DNA of 64,000 bases, taken from Heterobilharzia americana. Lineage: Eukaryota; Platyhelminthes; Trematoda; Strigeidida; Schistosomatidae. Under the pieces are notes generated by a model that had not been told where the DNA came from, searched no databases, and was given only the letters and a program-made list of their open reading frames with translations. Of the stretch, positions 1 to 11,137 are shown one piece after another; position 1 is the stretch's first letter; each line of letters begins with the position of its first letter. A program made the translations under genes and the position numbers. The stretch lies in the NCBI GenBank assembly GCA_944470555.2, contig OX104134.1, forward strand, positions 69,930,678-69,994,677, written 5' to 3'.

Positions 1-174
1 ATACAAAAGCATGATACAGTCGACCTGAAAAAGCTATCAGCATCGCTATTGTTTCATCTGATGTAGTCAAGACGAAGAATTTTCCCCGTATGTGTAGCTA
101 AATCTAGTCATTATAAAATTGGAACTGTTTACATTCATAAATTTCAAACCGCTTCTTCTCGTTCAAAAAGTTTA

Positions 175-447
175 GTTTCCCGTATGTGTATTTGGTTTGG
201 TTCATATTCATCATGAATTGACATAGTTTTGAGAACTACCGGAAACCTGGGAGCACTGGGTAGCCGTTTCGTCCCACTATGGGACTCTTCAGCAGTGCGC
301 ACCCATGACCCCTCCAGGGATCGAACCCAGGACATTCACGTTCAACGGCCATCACGTTGCCATTGGGCGACTGGTTCGGTGTGTATTACCTACTTTTGTC
401 AGCTCACGATATAGCGCGGTTTTCATCCAATGTCACCATTGAGTAAC
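175..447 (-). repeat. Hammerhead-bearing tRNA-derived SINE (family 1), minus copy
   Basis: Read on the minus strand this copy has an A-box-like stretch near the phrase 'caatggcaacgtgatgg' and a B-box GGTTCGATCC, then a hammerhead-like block at 253-299: stem I arms GCACTG and CAGTGC, core CTGAAGA (consensus CTGATGA, so one core base is changed), stem II GTCCCA/TGGGAC, then GAAA. The 3' part carries the family's 'gatgaatat' tail. This is the layout known for SM-alpha-type schistosome retroposons. The T>A core change and the loss of the GTC cleavage triplet suggest this copy is catalytically dead. Ends are approximate. A separate plus-strand family-1 tail ('ccccacaaaaactctaaattg') abuts it at about 448-500. 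Confidence 0.75.
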
Positions 448-586
448 TAAAATCAATAAACTAATCCCCACAAAAACTCTAAATTGAATTACTGTAGTGC
501 TCATACTAGTGACTCGCTTCAAGATATGATTCCGAAAGTTCTAATGAGGACTGATGACCGGTGGGGCCAACCAAGTCGGGTGCAAG

Positions 587-832
587 GACAGTTACTCAAA
601 GAAGGCATTGGATGGGGATCGAAATGACAAAAGTAGGGAATATGAACCAGTGGTAAGGTGCTGGCCACCAAACCCGAACGTCCTGGGCTTGATCCCTGAA
701 GAGGGGGTCATGGGTACGCACTACCGAGAAGTCCCATATCAGGCCCCAGGTTTCCAAACGGTCCTCTAACTAATGTTAGTTCATGATGAATACCAACCTG
801 AAGTCAGTAGATAGATTTGAAATAAGTAAAAA
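587..832 (+). repeat. Hammerhead SINE family 1, plus copy of the same pair
   Basis: It starts with the family head ('gacagttactcaaag'), has the A-box-like 'ccagtggtaaggtgctgg' and a degraded B-box ('gggcttgatccc'), then 'gtacgcactaccgagaagtccc' where the hammerhead core should be, and ends with 'gatgaataccaacc'. The hammerhead is eroded: the CTGATGA and GAAA boxes are both lost. With the minus copy to its left it forms a head-to-head inverted pair. The open frame over this copy is an accident of the repeat. Confidence 0.7.
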
Positions 833-969
833 TTATTACTTCATACCGAAAGAGATTCAGTTTAGGAATGATTACCAGTCCACTGAAACTTTCAAAATAA
901 CTTAATATCGCTTTGTAATAGTAATTAGATAGTATGTTTACTCAATAGTTTCAGTTTCTGGTTGGTGAT

Positions 970-1185
970 AAGGCACCCATCGTTTCAAAAGACGGAGCTT
1001 TATATTACCAGGTCTCTGAGTTACGACACCCACTTCTTGTCCAATAGGTATGGTTCAAAGTTTCACTGGGAAAGTGTCACCCATTGAGAGGCAGGTACAG
1101 TCAGCTGACGAGTCACGACTAGGACAAAACACCATTCTTGGACCCCACTGCTAAACACCAGCAGTCCTTAATATCAAAATAAAGT
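970..1185 (+). repeat. Hammerhead SINE family 2 copy
   Basis: A tRNA-like head with a decayed B-box ('tggttcaaagtttcactggg') is followed by 'cagctgacgagtcacgactaggacaaaacacc' in two parts: a core CTGACGA, then an AGGAC arm and a mutated GAAA. The downstream 'cttggaccccactgct' corresponds to the other stem I arm of the family. Closest relatives in the window are at 7.5, 49.0 and 52.5 kb. The core differs from consensus at several positions, so activity is unlikely. Confidence 0.6.
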
Positions 1186-2879
1186 CACCAGCTGTAACTA
1201 TGCATCCATAAAGCAACCCATAGCCAAGACAGCCTGATTATTTCAGTTCAAAATAATCAACAACGGAAGATAACAGGTTCCAATATCAATCGATAAACTT
1301 ATTGCTAGAAATTAATACATTTGAAGCAAACTCTTACCAGAGCTGGTTATCAAGTTTCCATAATTAATGATATACTTCAAAGACAAATAGGTTACGATTG
1401 AATATAGTAGGTAGTGAGAAAATCAGGTCTTTATATTCTCAAGTTGTACATGAACTACATGTACGCGACAGTTGTGGTAATCAATCATGATAGACGACTA
1501 AACTCTAAAAAATTTTACATCGTTCATACAGTATTTTATGGGAAAGAAAAAGTTATGGTTCAGTATCGTTTTGTGCGCTATACATGAGAGCAGAGGATGC
1601 AGACAGTATGTAGGATATTGACCAGTGAAAAAGATCCTATTCTACACAAATTAAATTTTTAATGTTGTGACAATAATACTGAACCTTTTACTTTAATCTT
1701 AATACGTCAACGGATTATAATCAATAAACAATCAATAAAATTAGTCTTTACATACGCGTTTACTGATATATTGGAAAATTGACTAATTGAAAACTATGAA
1801 TATACAAAATTAATTTATATATCTATTTGTGTAGAAGGTAAAAGTGATCTCACTTGAGGACAAATGTTTTAATATTGTTAACCTACAGATCTCCGTTCAA
1901 ATCGATTAATTGGATGTTAAACTTTACACTGACCAACTGAAAAAAACGTAGATAATGGTTATAATAATATACCACTTAGAGTCACGACAACTACTGACAG
2001 CAGATCGAAGGAAAGTTAGCAGGAGAAAATAAAGCGGTTAGTAATCGCAGTAACGACAACAATATCCTTGTTTGTTCCCACAAGAGTTTTAAAAGTTGAG
2101 GAACAAGTGAACGAGAAATAATGAAATTTCTACTGCTGCTCAGTCAGTATATATTTTTAAGCAGAATACTTGCTAAAATCACACAACTCAGCGACCTTGT
2201 ACAACTTGTGCACTAGGCTATAAGTTACGCAATGTGTGACGACTTACTATACGACTCACTTACCCGGATCGAAGTGGTGAGCAGGTTGAAAGTTTATTGT
2301 CTGAATCGATAAGCCATACTTCCACTTATGAGACCTCCTGCTACTTGTCTTAGCTCAGACAACAAGCCTACATTTCACAACCGATTTTCTTTGATTCTGC
2401 TCCTAGTCATGAGGTTATCAATTCCGGGTTGTTGTGTAGTGAGAACTCGTTCAGCAGAGGCATCCCTCATTCACACCAGTTTGTTTGCTTATCTAATCTT
2501 TTTCTCGATGTCAATGCTTTGGGGTTGTAACTACCTAACGCAATATACTAATGGGCGACACGAGCAGTAAGAAATCACTAAGTCTGATTTACCAATATCC
2601 CTGGTAAGATGACAGTGATCGAAACATTGAATGGCCAATTGGATAGTTCAAAATTGAGCTAATTAGCAGTTTACTCGGACAAATTCAGCTCACAAATCTA
2701 GAGACATCTGCAAACCGGTGTGAGTGGTTTCTAACTACTCATGTGGTTCAGTCATATACTGCGTTAGAGCATGACAACTTTTGTGTTGAAAATCACAATT
2801 CATGACCCAGTTGGTAATAGCTCAAATTAGTAAGAATTTAAATACACTGACTGGTTACTGGAGGGTACCCAACTTCATG
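1186..2879. other. No supported gene; AT-rich intergenic DNA
   Basis: I see no exon with credible splice borders and no retroelement protein similarity here. The single 80-codon open frame at 2328-2570 has no recognisable domain and no splice or start context that would support it. Confidence 0.5.
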
Positions 2880-3145
2880 TTGTCTAGTCCTAAGTCCTGA
2901 TCGGGTTCTACTGATCATTTTGCACTGTGACCACCAGGTTAAGGGATTCAACCACTACGAATCTGATGTCTCACCTGGGATTCAAAACCGCGTCATCCAG
3001 TACCGCAGTTAGAGGCGTTACTACTAAGTTCACATCCGTAGAGGTTACAGATACGCTTTGATGATGAGTGCCAAAAGCACAAAACTTAGGTCCAGGACTT
3101 CCCACCGATTGCCTCTATCCAACTAACATATATAGGTATTTCAAA
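2880..3145 (+). repeat. Hammerhead SINE family 3 copy
   Basis: A B-box-like 'gggattcaaaaccgcg' is followed about 80 bases later by a hammerhead-like block at about 3060-3110: TGATGAG, a GTGCC arm, a loop AAAA, a GCAC arm, then AAAAC, then 'ttaggtccaggacttcc'. The same block, better preserved, occurs at 62.0 kb (minus) and, eroded, at 62.13 kb (plus), which is why I call it a family. In this copy C3 of the core and the GAAA box are mutated. The 5' end is uncertain. Confidence 0.55.
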
Positions 3146-4221
3146 ATGCACATACATATGTCTGTTTAGTACTGACGGGGGAGATAATTAATGTCCTACT
3201 CTGATATTGTAGGGTTGGTTTTCCATCTTGTCTTGATCACTTGAGGCTTCATTCGTCATTACATATCAGTAATGAGTAATTATTTAACAAACTACATAAA
3301 TATTCGTTCGTTCAAAATAAAACCTATAGTCCTGTGTAAAACTTTTAAAATATTGGTCGCTACTATGGCTTACTTGGATATCAGGCCAGTCGACAGATAG
3401 AAAATGATGAAGTACCGCCAATGTTTTCTTTTCCAGCATTGAATTTCTTTGACTCTCAGCTACCGCTATCTCATGACCATATTCACCACACTTCCTCAGT
3501 GCCTGTCCTGAAAAGTGAAATGGATTTTGAAGTATATCGATTAGCTAACTGTTTTTAAACATAAGTAAAACTAATAAACAGAATGTTAACACTAGAGATT
3601 GATTGATATGCTCATAAGTATTCGTAGCTCAGGTTGCATATTCTCCAGCTTGTTTAATAGTTAACCGAGCTTGGACACAGTGTTCTAAGTTGATGTCTAT
3701 ACCGACACCGGATGTTTTATCCAGGAAACAGCATAAAAGTCACAAAATATTTAGCTCAAGTGTAAAAGGATAAAAAGATTTCGTCCGCTGTTTTATGATA
3801 GTATTTCCGATGGAACAGAAGCTGGCAAGGTCTCTGTTATGCATTTATCAGTCTATACGGAAATAATAATAAAAAATCAGTGTCCGCCGATTCCATTTTA
3901 TGCAGCTGATTATTCCCCACCAGCTGCTTTGAGATGGGCACAGGGATGATCAGACGCCAGCACACTGTTGATCATAATACGGAGATAGTCACTTGTGAAG
4001 GCTGACACCCGCTTGGCATTTGTTATTCGATAAAGGATTCTCGGTACACTGGCACCAAGAAGTGGGTGAGACTAAAATCCAATTAGCTATAGCTAGGGGG
4101 AGGGTGAGACTGATCGCAGAATCTGTGTTCATTGAGTCAACACTTAACACATGTAATAGGAATGATCATATTGCAGATAATTGGGAGATTTTACTACCAC
4201 TAGAATAAAAGAATGTAGAAC
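3146..4221. other. No supported gene
   Basis: AT-rich sequence. The 62-codon open frame at 4020-4208 lacks any recognisable domain or splice context. Nothing else seen. Confidence 0.5.
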
Positions 4222-4484
4222 TCAATTTAGAGGTTTGTGGAGATTTATTCATTGCTTTTAGGTTGACATTGATCATGGACTAACATCAGTTGCAGACCAT
4301 TGGAAGCCCGGGAGAACTGGACAGCTGTTTCCTCCAAGGACGGGATTCTTCAGCAGTGCACATTCATGACACGTACAGTGATCAAGCTCGGGATCTTCAC
4401 ATTCAACGGCTAACACATTAACATTGAGCCACTGGGTCAGAATCTAGTAGTCAACATTTCCTACATATCTGTCAGGTCAAACAA
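4222..4484 (-). repeat. Hammerhead SINE family 1, minus copy
   Basis: On the minus strand the hammerhead-like block lies at 4312-4362: CTGAAGA, an ATCCC arm opposite an eroded GGAG arm, GAAA, then ACAGCTGTCCAG. The last string preserves the short stem III and the GTC cleavage triplet followed by the stem I arm. The B-box is decayed. Its 3' tail ('tccacaaacctctaaattg' when read on minus) defines the family end near 4222. The core A for T change argues against activity, but this copy keeps the cleavage site better than most. Confidence 0.75.
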
Positions 4485-4494
4485 GTCAGACAAG

Positions 4495-4740
4495 CGACGG
4501 CATTGAATGGAGGTCGCACCATATTGTGAACTGACAGAAGTGGAAAACATGGATCCTTGGGTCCCTGCCCAGTGGCTCACTGGTAACGAGCAGGCCACCA
4601 AACCCGAAGGTCCTGGGATCGATTTCTGGCCAGTCACGGGTGAGCACTGGTGAGGAATCCCGTCCTAGGAGGAAACAACTGTCCAATTCTCCCAGGATGC
4701 CGGTGGTTCTCCAACTTATTTCATTCCGTGGTGAATGAAG
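4495..4740 (+). repeat. Hammerhead SINE family 1, plus copy
   Basis: The head 'ggcattgaatggaggtcg' is followed by the A-box-like 'cagtggctcactggtaacg', a B-box 'gggatcgatttc', and a hammerhead block at 4642-4690 (CTGGTGAGG, ATCCCGTCCTAGGAGGAAAC, then AACTGTCC). The tail 'ccaacttatttcattccgtgg' matches sister copies. It faces the copy at 4222-4484 across a junction of about 10 bases, making a near-contiguous head-to-head inverted repeat of about 500 bases. Confidence 0.75.
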
Positions 4741-4825
4741 AGCTATTGGAGCATGTCATGGAAGTTTAAAAGTCTTATGATTACTTTAATATGAATATTA
4801 GCAACAAATTCTGCTCGAAATGTTA

Positions 4826-4890
4826 TCCAGTAAACAATACTGCATCACTGTGCGCTGTATATCAAATAAACAATCTACTATGGAACTATA
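4826..4890 (+). repeat. Short dispersed repeat R1, copy 1
   Basis: The motif 'atcactgtgcgctgtatatc' followed by 'aaataaacaatctactatgg' recurs with small changes at about 53510-53565 and, more decayed, at 47470-47530. I do not recognise the family. It has no open frame and may be the tail of a larger element. Confidence 0.5.
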
Positions 4891-6955
4891 CTCTACCATA
4901 ATGGGTTTCAATAAACATACTGTTGTAATAATAAGGATCCAACTAGGTTTCCTACTTCAGATAACTTGGATGGTATTGCATAGCAGTTGATTTTATGGTT
5001 GACTATTACTCATGCACAATAATCTCATATGAATATGAATTCGACACTTTAACCTTATTTACTCTCTTGAATGAATAAAGTCAGTTGGTAGATAATAAAA
5101 CAGATTTTGGAAACAGTTTACCTTCTTTAGAGAGAAAGAGGCAGAAATTTTAGGTCACAGAATTGATTATTGTTGATTGATCAATAATATGAATCAAATT
5201 ATTTTACAATCACTTACGATAGGGAATACACTACTACTTGTAAAATGCTTACACAGATATCTTCGGTAAGTTTCAAAACAGATGAAGTTATCCACAAAGA
5301 TATCTTAAGACTTTTAATATTTCAAAATACTTTTAACTTCAACAGTTATCGTTAGTTGATTACAAATCCAGTGAAGCCTTCAAACTGCACATACTTTGTT
5401 TCCAATCTTAGTCAATAGGAGAATGTTAGTCAAACTGAGTATGCATGGTAGATTGTCATTCAATTGAGCAACATTCAATTTTTCAACATTGATAAACACT
5501 CATGCTGCTGGGAGTCCAAAAGTTATTTCAAATAGATAGTGCACCACACACCTATCTAACTAACAGCGTAGAATAGTTGCACGTTTATTTTATCTTTGTC
5601 CAATCACCAATCACGTCGAAGAAACTAGAATTCTACTCAAGGCCAAATAAGACGAAAAACCTATGTCACTGTAATTACTGGGTGACTTTAAAGGATACCT
5701 TAGCAACTGCTGCAATAACCAATCGGGTTGCGGTATTTTCGTTTAGAAGGCAGTTTTTCATAAAATAAAGATATAATTGGTTATTCAGTAGTTGCTAGGG
5801 TGGTCTTAAGGTCACCCTAAATAATGACGTCATTGATGTAAATTAGTCCAGCAGACGGTTATTTGCTGGGCTACGGGATAGACGGATTGTGTGGAGGCTT
5901 GTGATACCACTCCGTATCCAGGCTACGAAGTTGGAACAAAAATTGACACAGGGACCCATTACCTCAATTCAAATGCATAAGCTAATAGGCCGTACCTTTA
6001 ACTCTTAATTTTTAAACAATATTCAGAAACCTGCCAAGATATTTTGTGTGGAGTATCAGATATTGTTGTATGCCTTGATAAGACTCCCAAAGAGGATCCT
6101 GCTTTTGTTTTCTCTCTTTGCTTTGTTCCCTCCCTCTAAGTTGTACAGTACTTCATAATCAGCTTGAAAATTTGAAATCGTTCAGACATATATACTGGTA
6201 CTTAGAGAATCAAATAACTCAGAGAGCTGTTATGCTCATGATGAAGTGCGGATTTTTATATTAAAAGAGGGAACTTTAAGCAAATTCTTTAACAATGTAG
6301 CCTTCACATTTTATAAGTGTTCGAACAGTATTCCTCAAAGGATCAGAAGAGTTTTGCTTTGTTGAGCTGATTTATGTAGTTGACTGGTTTAAGTGACTGT
6401 CGTTTCCAAAAGGGTGCTTCAAGTCATCTCATCACAAAATGTTTTAAGGCTTTTGACAACAGTGAGTACGTAAGATCCCCTCCGTAGAAGAGGTAAGAAT
6501 GTTTACTTTGAAATAAAATATTTGCTACTGTTGATATTTTATCCAAGAATGAAATCACTGCAACAGTTTGACTCGTGAAAGCTAAACACGATGGATGGAA
6601 ACTGTAAGGGATCCGGGCTAAACTTGGCTGCAATGTATTCAAGCCCTATCTTCCTCCAAATTCTGTCATCTCATGTTTCTCTCCTCCCATATCTTCTCTT
6701 ATGTAAGTTTTGTAACTGTTTACAATAGCCTATATTGTTTTCATTTCACCGCTTTTCTTCCTGCCAACTTCCAAGTTGATGGGTTTATATAAAGCATGTA
6801 AACTGAGACAAATACACAGTCAACACCTACGTCACCGAATTTTTGATGCAGTTCCCCTCCATCGAAAAAGTCTTATTGACAAAGAATACTTTACTATGCT
6901 TATTTTTTCATCTTATGCTTAATATAGATAAAATTATCGTTCCTGTTGTTTTCAG
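4891..6955. other. No supported gene
   Basis: Intergenic or intronic AT-rich DNA. The open frames at 5577-5768 and 6424-6642 have no recognisable domain, and I could not place splice borders around them. Confidence 0.45.
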
Positions 6956-7054
6956 GTTAGTGAAAATCAGTGGATGATAGAGATCCTTGTTCCATGGAAG
7001 ATCCGATTCTTCATTCAGAGGCGATACTGTCAGATGACGTGCCACTGCAGAGTA
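6956..7054 (+). CDS. Possible first coding exon of an unidentified plus-strand gene
   Basis: This is a candidate only. A good acceptor (tcctgttgttttcag) precedes it and a consensus donor (GTAAGT at 7055) follows. An ATG at 6994 opens a frame of 20 codons reading MEDPILHSEAILSDDVPLQS that ends one base into a codon. A second frame is open through the whole 99 bases, so frame choice is unsure. The following stretch at 7102-7195 also has coding-like plus-strand composition (EEEISKREDKYASLM), but its phase does not join cleanly to the ATG frame. I do not recognise a family, and chance splice motifs could explain it. Confidence 0.25.
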
Positions 7055-7499
7055 GTAAGTACACTTTACATCAGACCTGGACTTATGAAAGGTAGGGTTG
7101 TCTTAATGTTCAGTTTGTCACTTTAATTATTGAGGAAGAAATAAGCAAACGGGAAGATAAATACGCGTCATTAATGACGAAAGTTGGTTTAACTGCAGTG
7201 TGAAACGGCCGTATTTTAAAGATGTTAGCTATCAAAGCACAACCTCTCGCTATGACAAAATACGCCACTTGAATGATGCAATTTCTTAGTCCATAAGTGA
7301 ATAAGACACTGGAAACAGCACCGATGTGTAACAGACTAGATAACAACAGCTGTTACATATTTTCTGGCTCCTACAACTTCTTGTTAGTGGGGATTCATAA
7401 TGTCGACTGACTCCTCAGTTTGCTTTCTTGTAGTGATACAACGATACGCCAGTTTTGGAATGAACCTACCTTGCTCCCAAGTCTATTCAGTCACCACCT

Positions 7500-7680
7500 A
7501 GTGTAATTAAATTACTACACCATTTACTCAGTATTTAGGCGATAATGCTGTCGTTTGAAGCAATGTGCCAGATTCGACAATGGAATACAGTTACATCTAG
7601 CTTATGAGTCCCAAATACGACGAAACGCGTCCTGGATTATTCATTAACCGTCGGTAGGCAAATAACGCTGAGATTAAACT
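7500..7680 (+). repeat. Hammerhead SINE family 2 copy
   Basis: A B-box-like 'ccagattcgacaatgg' is followed by 'gcttatgagtcccaaatacg' and then ACGAAACGCGTCCTGGATT. Stem II (GTC..GAC), the GAAA box, a tiny stem III (ACGCGT) and the GTC cleavage triplet are intact, but the core reads CTTATGA instead of CTGATGA. Loss of the conserved G should abolish cleavage. Ends approximate. Confidence 0.6.
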
Positions 7681-8104
7681 TAAGTTAACAACTATGTATT
7701 CGTTGACAGAGATAAAATACCAACAGATACCGACCAATCCGATTCAGTATGAGAATAAGCGGGGAATTAGAAGCATCAGGAAATCAGGAACTGTTGTTCA
7801 TTTTTGATATACCGTCTGATCCTAGACATTTTTCCCAATATTCTCCCCAGCAATATGTGAAAAAACATGTCCCATTAAGTAATTAAGTCTATTAACTGTT
7901 TGAATATTGAAAATAGTTAGGAGCTTGGCAATTATTCACATTATCTAAACATAGCTTCACGTTATTATATGCATTTTAGAGATATAGCTCACATCCGGTA
8001 TAATATAGAAACGTTTACTTAATTTCTTTCTAACTATAGATGAATATGTAGCTGCATAATTCTGTCACCAAAAGATTATTGACATTATACACTGATTATA
8101 AAAG

Positions 8105-8895
8105 TCCAGGCCATAGTTGTTGCGGATATCCTAGGAGAAGTTGAGCGCTGAGTCTGATTTAATCATTACACGAGTAAGCTTTAATATAATTCCAGCATTT
8201 TCAGAAGACCAAAACAAGATTTTTCTTAACGTTTCATTGCGCATGCCACAGTCCTTTGCAGAATATTGTGAAAAATGAAAATATATACGGTCAAACGGTA
8301 CATTTTGCAATGTCTGTTGGTTGACTGATTTGTTGTTCAGACTGATTATTCCTAACTAGTCAGTATAATTTCATGCAGTCCTTGTCATTTATCATCAAAA
8401 ACAATTCAACAGTCAAAGTGTTGGTATGTAAGTGTGTACATGTTATGGAAAATGTGTGTCGTTCGTTGGTTATTGCATGAAAATATAAAAAAACATGTTT
8501 ATTCATGAATAATAATTGATCGATACCCTGCTGAAGAAGCTGTAGCTTGCTCAGAGAAATCTTCAGAAATATCTTGTTCTGATTCTCTCAACACGCTAGG
8601 ATTATGGTTATTTGGTTAGTTGTGGCTAGCAGAAGAATCCAGGATGTGCGTTTGGTCCTAATCGTCCTGGATTCCTCTGCTACCATAATTAACATTCAAG
8701 TAATATCGAGGAATCCGCATCGGAGTCTATATGCCAATAAAGGTTGAACAATTCGATCCAATAAATAACGAAGAATTACAAGTACATCAATAAATAGTAA
8801 CACTGGGATTACATTAAAATATATTCTTACAATGATTAAATTATACTCGACGCTCAACTTCTTCCAGCACATTCGTAACAATTGTGGTCCGAACG
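8105..8895. repeat. Inverted repeat (foldback) with about 110-base arms
   Basis: The left arm (about 8105-8220) contains 'agaagttgagcgctgagtc' and 'tgatttaatcatta'. The right arm (about 8780-8895), read on the opposite strand, contains 'agaagttgagcgtcgagta' and 'taatttaatcattg', with similarity continuing through both arms. Arms are diverged by roughly a quarter by eye. The centre holds a family 2 SINE remnant. I see no transposase frame, so this is either a foldback/MITE-like element or two inverted copies of an unknown repeat. Confidence 0.55.
8590..8690 (-). repeat. Hammerhead SINE family 2 remnant with perfect-looking stem I
   Basis: On the minus strand the arms 'gcagaggaatccagga' and 'tcctggattcttctgc' pair almost completely and enclose 'ggaccaaacgcacatcc', the GAAA-arm half of the hammerhead with one mutated base. 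The CTGATGA-stem II half is deleted or unrecognisable. The result in DNA is a clear hairpin at 8627-8683. It lies near the middle of the foldback spanning 8105-8895. Confidence 0.55.
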
Positions 8896-8964
8896 TTTAT
8901 AATTGACAAATATTGTTTACCTGTTTTCTAAACGTTCAAGTTGAAATGGTAATAGACAGATAGA

Positions 8965-9635
8965 ATCAACGTTGCACCTCACACACAAATGCGTTGGCTC
9001 AAGTTGCCACAATACACAGTACTATACAAGGAATAGGTGGATTAAAAAGTGTTATCAAAGGAGACAAAATTGTGAGAAAGAATAAGAAATTTGAAGATTA
9101 TGGATAGTGCAAATATTCAAGCTTTGAAAGGTGGCAAGGAGTGAATACATCTGTGCCCCTGCGACCGATTTCCAGCCATGTCAACAAGATTCCTCAACCA
9201 CTCATTTCCTGACACGGTTCAAAACAAGAATCAGCGACGCCATCAACTGGTGCCATGTCTTGGTCTGGTCACCCTGAACACTTTTCACACCTGATCTAAG
9301 CTCCTAGCATTGCACGCTGCGGTAGGCGGTAGATCAGCATGCGCACTATGTTTTCAAGTTACCTAAGCTGATGAAGATTCACAACCTCATCAATCGACTT
9401 GCCTTGTTTGCTTAGTAAACTTCTACTGACCTCAACATTGGTCACGTGGTGATAACACCAAATGCGAACAAGGCTATGAAGACATCTGTGACCAAAACCC
9501 TGTAACTCCTTCATGTCTTCTACTTCCAACCATGTCACATAGCCGTAAAAGAGGATAAAACGGACTGCAGCATCGTACACTCGTCCTTTGATAGATAGTC
9601 GGATGTCTTACCAGCCAGCGCCACAGGTGACATCA
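8965..9635 (-). mobile_element. RTE-type LINE, 3' fragment (copy B)
   Basis: Minus-strand translation gives the C-terminal part of an RTE reverse transcriptase polyprotein: an AAVR..LFYG..TW block, then FGHRCL, then SIDEVVNLHQLR, in more than one frame. The equivalent blocks in copy A are VRSVLLYGCEAW, FDHRCLRSIGRI and SVDEVTNLHRLRWLG. It begins abruptly at 9635, right after the simple-repeat tail of copy A, so copy A appears to have landed inside or against copy B. The non-coding 3' end extends to about 8965. Dead by frameshift and truncation. Confidence 0.75.
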
Positions 9636-11137
9636 TCATCATCATTATCAACATAGGACCAGGCATTACTGCGTAACGGTCCGAGTTGCCACACCTCACG
9701 TCAGTTCATCAAGTAGAAAGGTAGTGAGGTGAAGGATGAAGATGAGTGAATGCAGTCAAAAGAAATATAAAGTATGAGAAGAAAGGAAAGAGGAGTGACA
9801 AAATGGTGAGATTCGGTATGGCGTTGTTAAGATGAGGATAATGTGTGCATACATCTGCGCCACTGACATCGGTTTTCAGCCATATCACCTTGGGTCTCCA
9901 ACCACTGGTTCCTCTTGTCTTACCGACCCCAACCACCTAGTCTGCATCGTCCTACATGGCTTAAACTAACAGTCAGAGACTTCATACATTGGTGCCTTGT
10001 TTTAGTCTGGCCACCTCGAGCCTTTTTCCAGCCTGGACCCACCTCAGCTAACATTGTGTGACAAGGTATTCGGTGACTAGGCATACGTAGTACGTATCCT
10101 AACCATCTCAGTCTATGAAGGTTCGTAACCTCGTCAACTGAATTACCTCTTCTCCCCAAAACTCTACACCTGACTTCTGCATTACTCACATGGTGACACC
10201 AAGGAATACGTCCTATACTACGAAGGCAACGGTGGTCAAACACCTGAAGCGTTTTTATATCTTCCACTTTCAATGGCCATGCTTCACAGCCATACAGTAG
10301 AACAGAGCGGACTGCTGTGCAGTACAGTCCGCCACAAGTGACACAAGCTGGCAAATGCCGAAAGGACCTTCATTATCCGAGCTGAGATTTTGTCAGCAAC
10401 CATTCTATTCGAGATGATGCAACCTCCCAAGTTTGTAAAGTTCTCGACATCCCACCACTTTACTCTTTATCACTAAACCGGGAGCAGTTGCAGACCAGTT
10501 CTGCAACATCACATACGTGATAGGTGCGAAACGCATTCTAGACAGACATACTCAGATTTCTGCTGAAGATGTTCGGAAGACCCCGTAACTTTTCGACGCC
10601 CACACTTACTAGGATAATATCGTCTGCATACTCAAAGTCAACCAGATGACTTCCAGAGAGTAGTTCAATCCCTGTGAAGTCAGACGTACCTAAGGTGGCA
10701 TCCATTAGTACCCCAGTGATGAAGTTAAACAGGAACGGTGACAGTGGGCATCCCTGGTAGATACCACTAGTTGTTGTTAATTCACATTACAACTCTGCAT
10801 ATGCTTATATAGGACTGCATGAGTTCGAGTAGAGGGCTTTGATGAGCATCATATACTTGCTGGGTAATCTTTTCATAGTCAGACACTAACACAACACTTC
10901 ACGGTCGATAGAGTCAAATACCACCTTTAGGTCAATAAATATGGTCACTGGCAAGTAGGTATGTCTGTGTTTCAGAACCTGTCTGAGGGTGAAAATATGA
11001 TCGATTCACCCTCATTCAGGTCTGAAAACTGCCTGTTTTCTCGAGTTTGCTGTTCTCAGGCTCTAGTTAGGCATGGGATAACTATGATCCTTAAAATCCT
11101 GGACACGGTGTTAGTCAAAATTCTATGGTTGTTACAA
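9636..11137 (-). mobile_element. RTE-type LINE copy A, 3' half (reverse transcriptase to tail)
   Basis: On the minus strand, in order: a frame-broken RT region with FTLRQVLKHRHTY and FIDLKVVFDSIDREV (about 10900-10990), the YADD catalytic box as FEYADDIIL (about 10620-10640), then a 144-codon open piece at 10354-9920 with VRSVLLYGCEAW, FDHRCLRSIGRI and LHRLRWLGYVLRMP, typical of the RTE C-terminus. It ends in a (TGA)n-like simple repeat near 9636-9650, as RTE elements do. Several stops and frame changes make it inactive. The element resumes at 13597, being interrupted by another RTE. Confidence 0.85.
11125..11137. repeat. Target-site duplication, left copy
   Basis: ATGGTTGTTACAA at 11125-11137 is repeated exactly at 13597-13609, flanking the plus-strand RTE. 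Reading copy A across this site and skipping the insert restores a continuous RTE frame (SSCNNHRIL...TNTVSRIL), which independently supports the insertion point. Confidence 0.85.

Noticed and set aside
300..360. A true tRNA gene suggested by the GGTTCGATCC box
   Set aside because: No acceptor stem or anticodon arm; the box is the Pol III promoter of a SINE.
229..769. Short proteins over the SINE pair
   Set aside because: Open frames inside tRNA-derived non-coding repeats; the same frames recur in each copy only because the repeat does.
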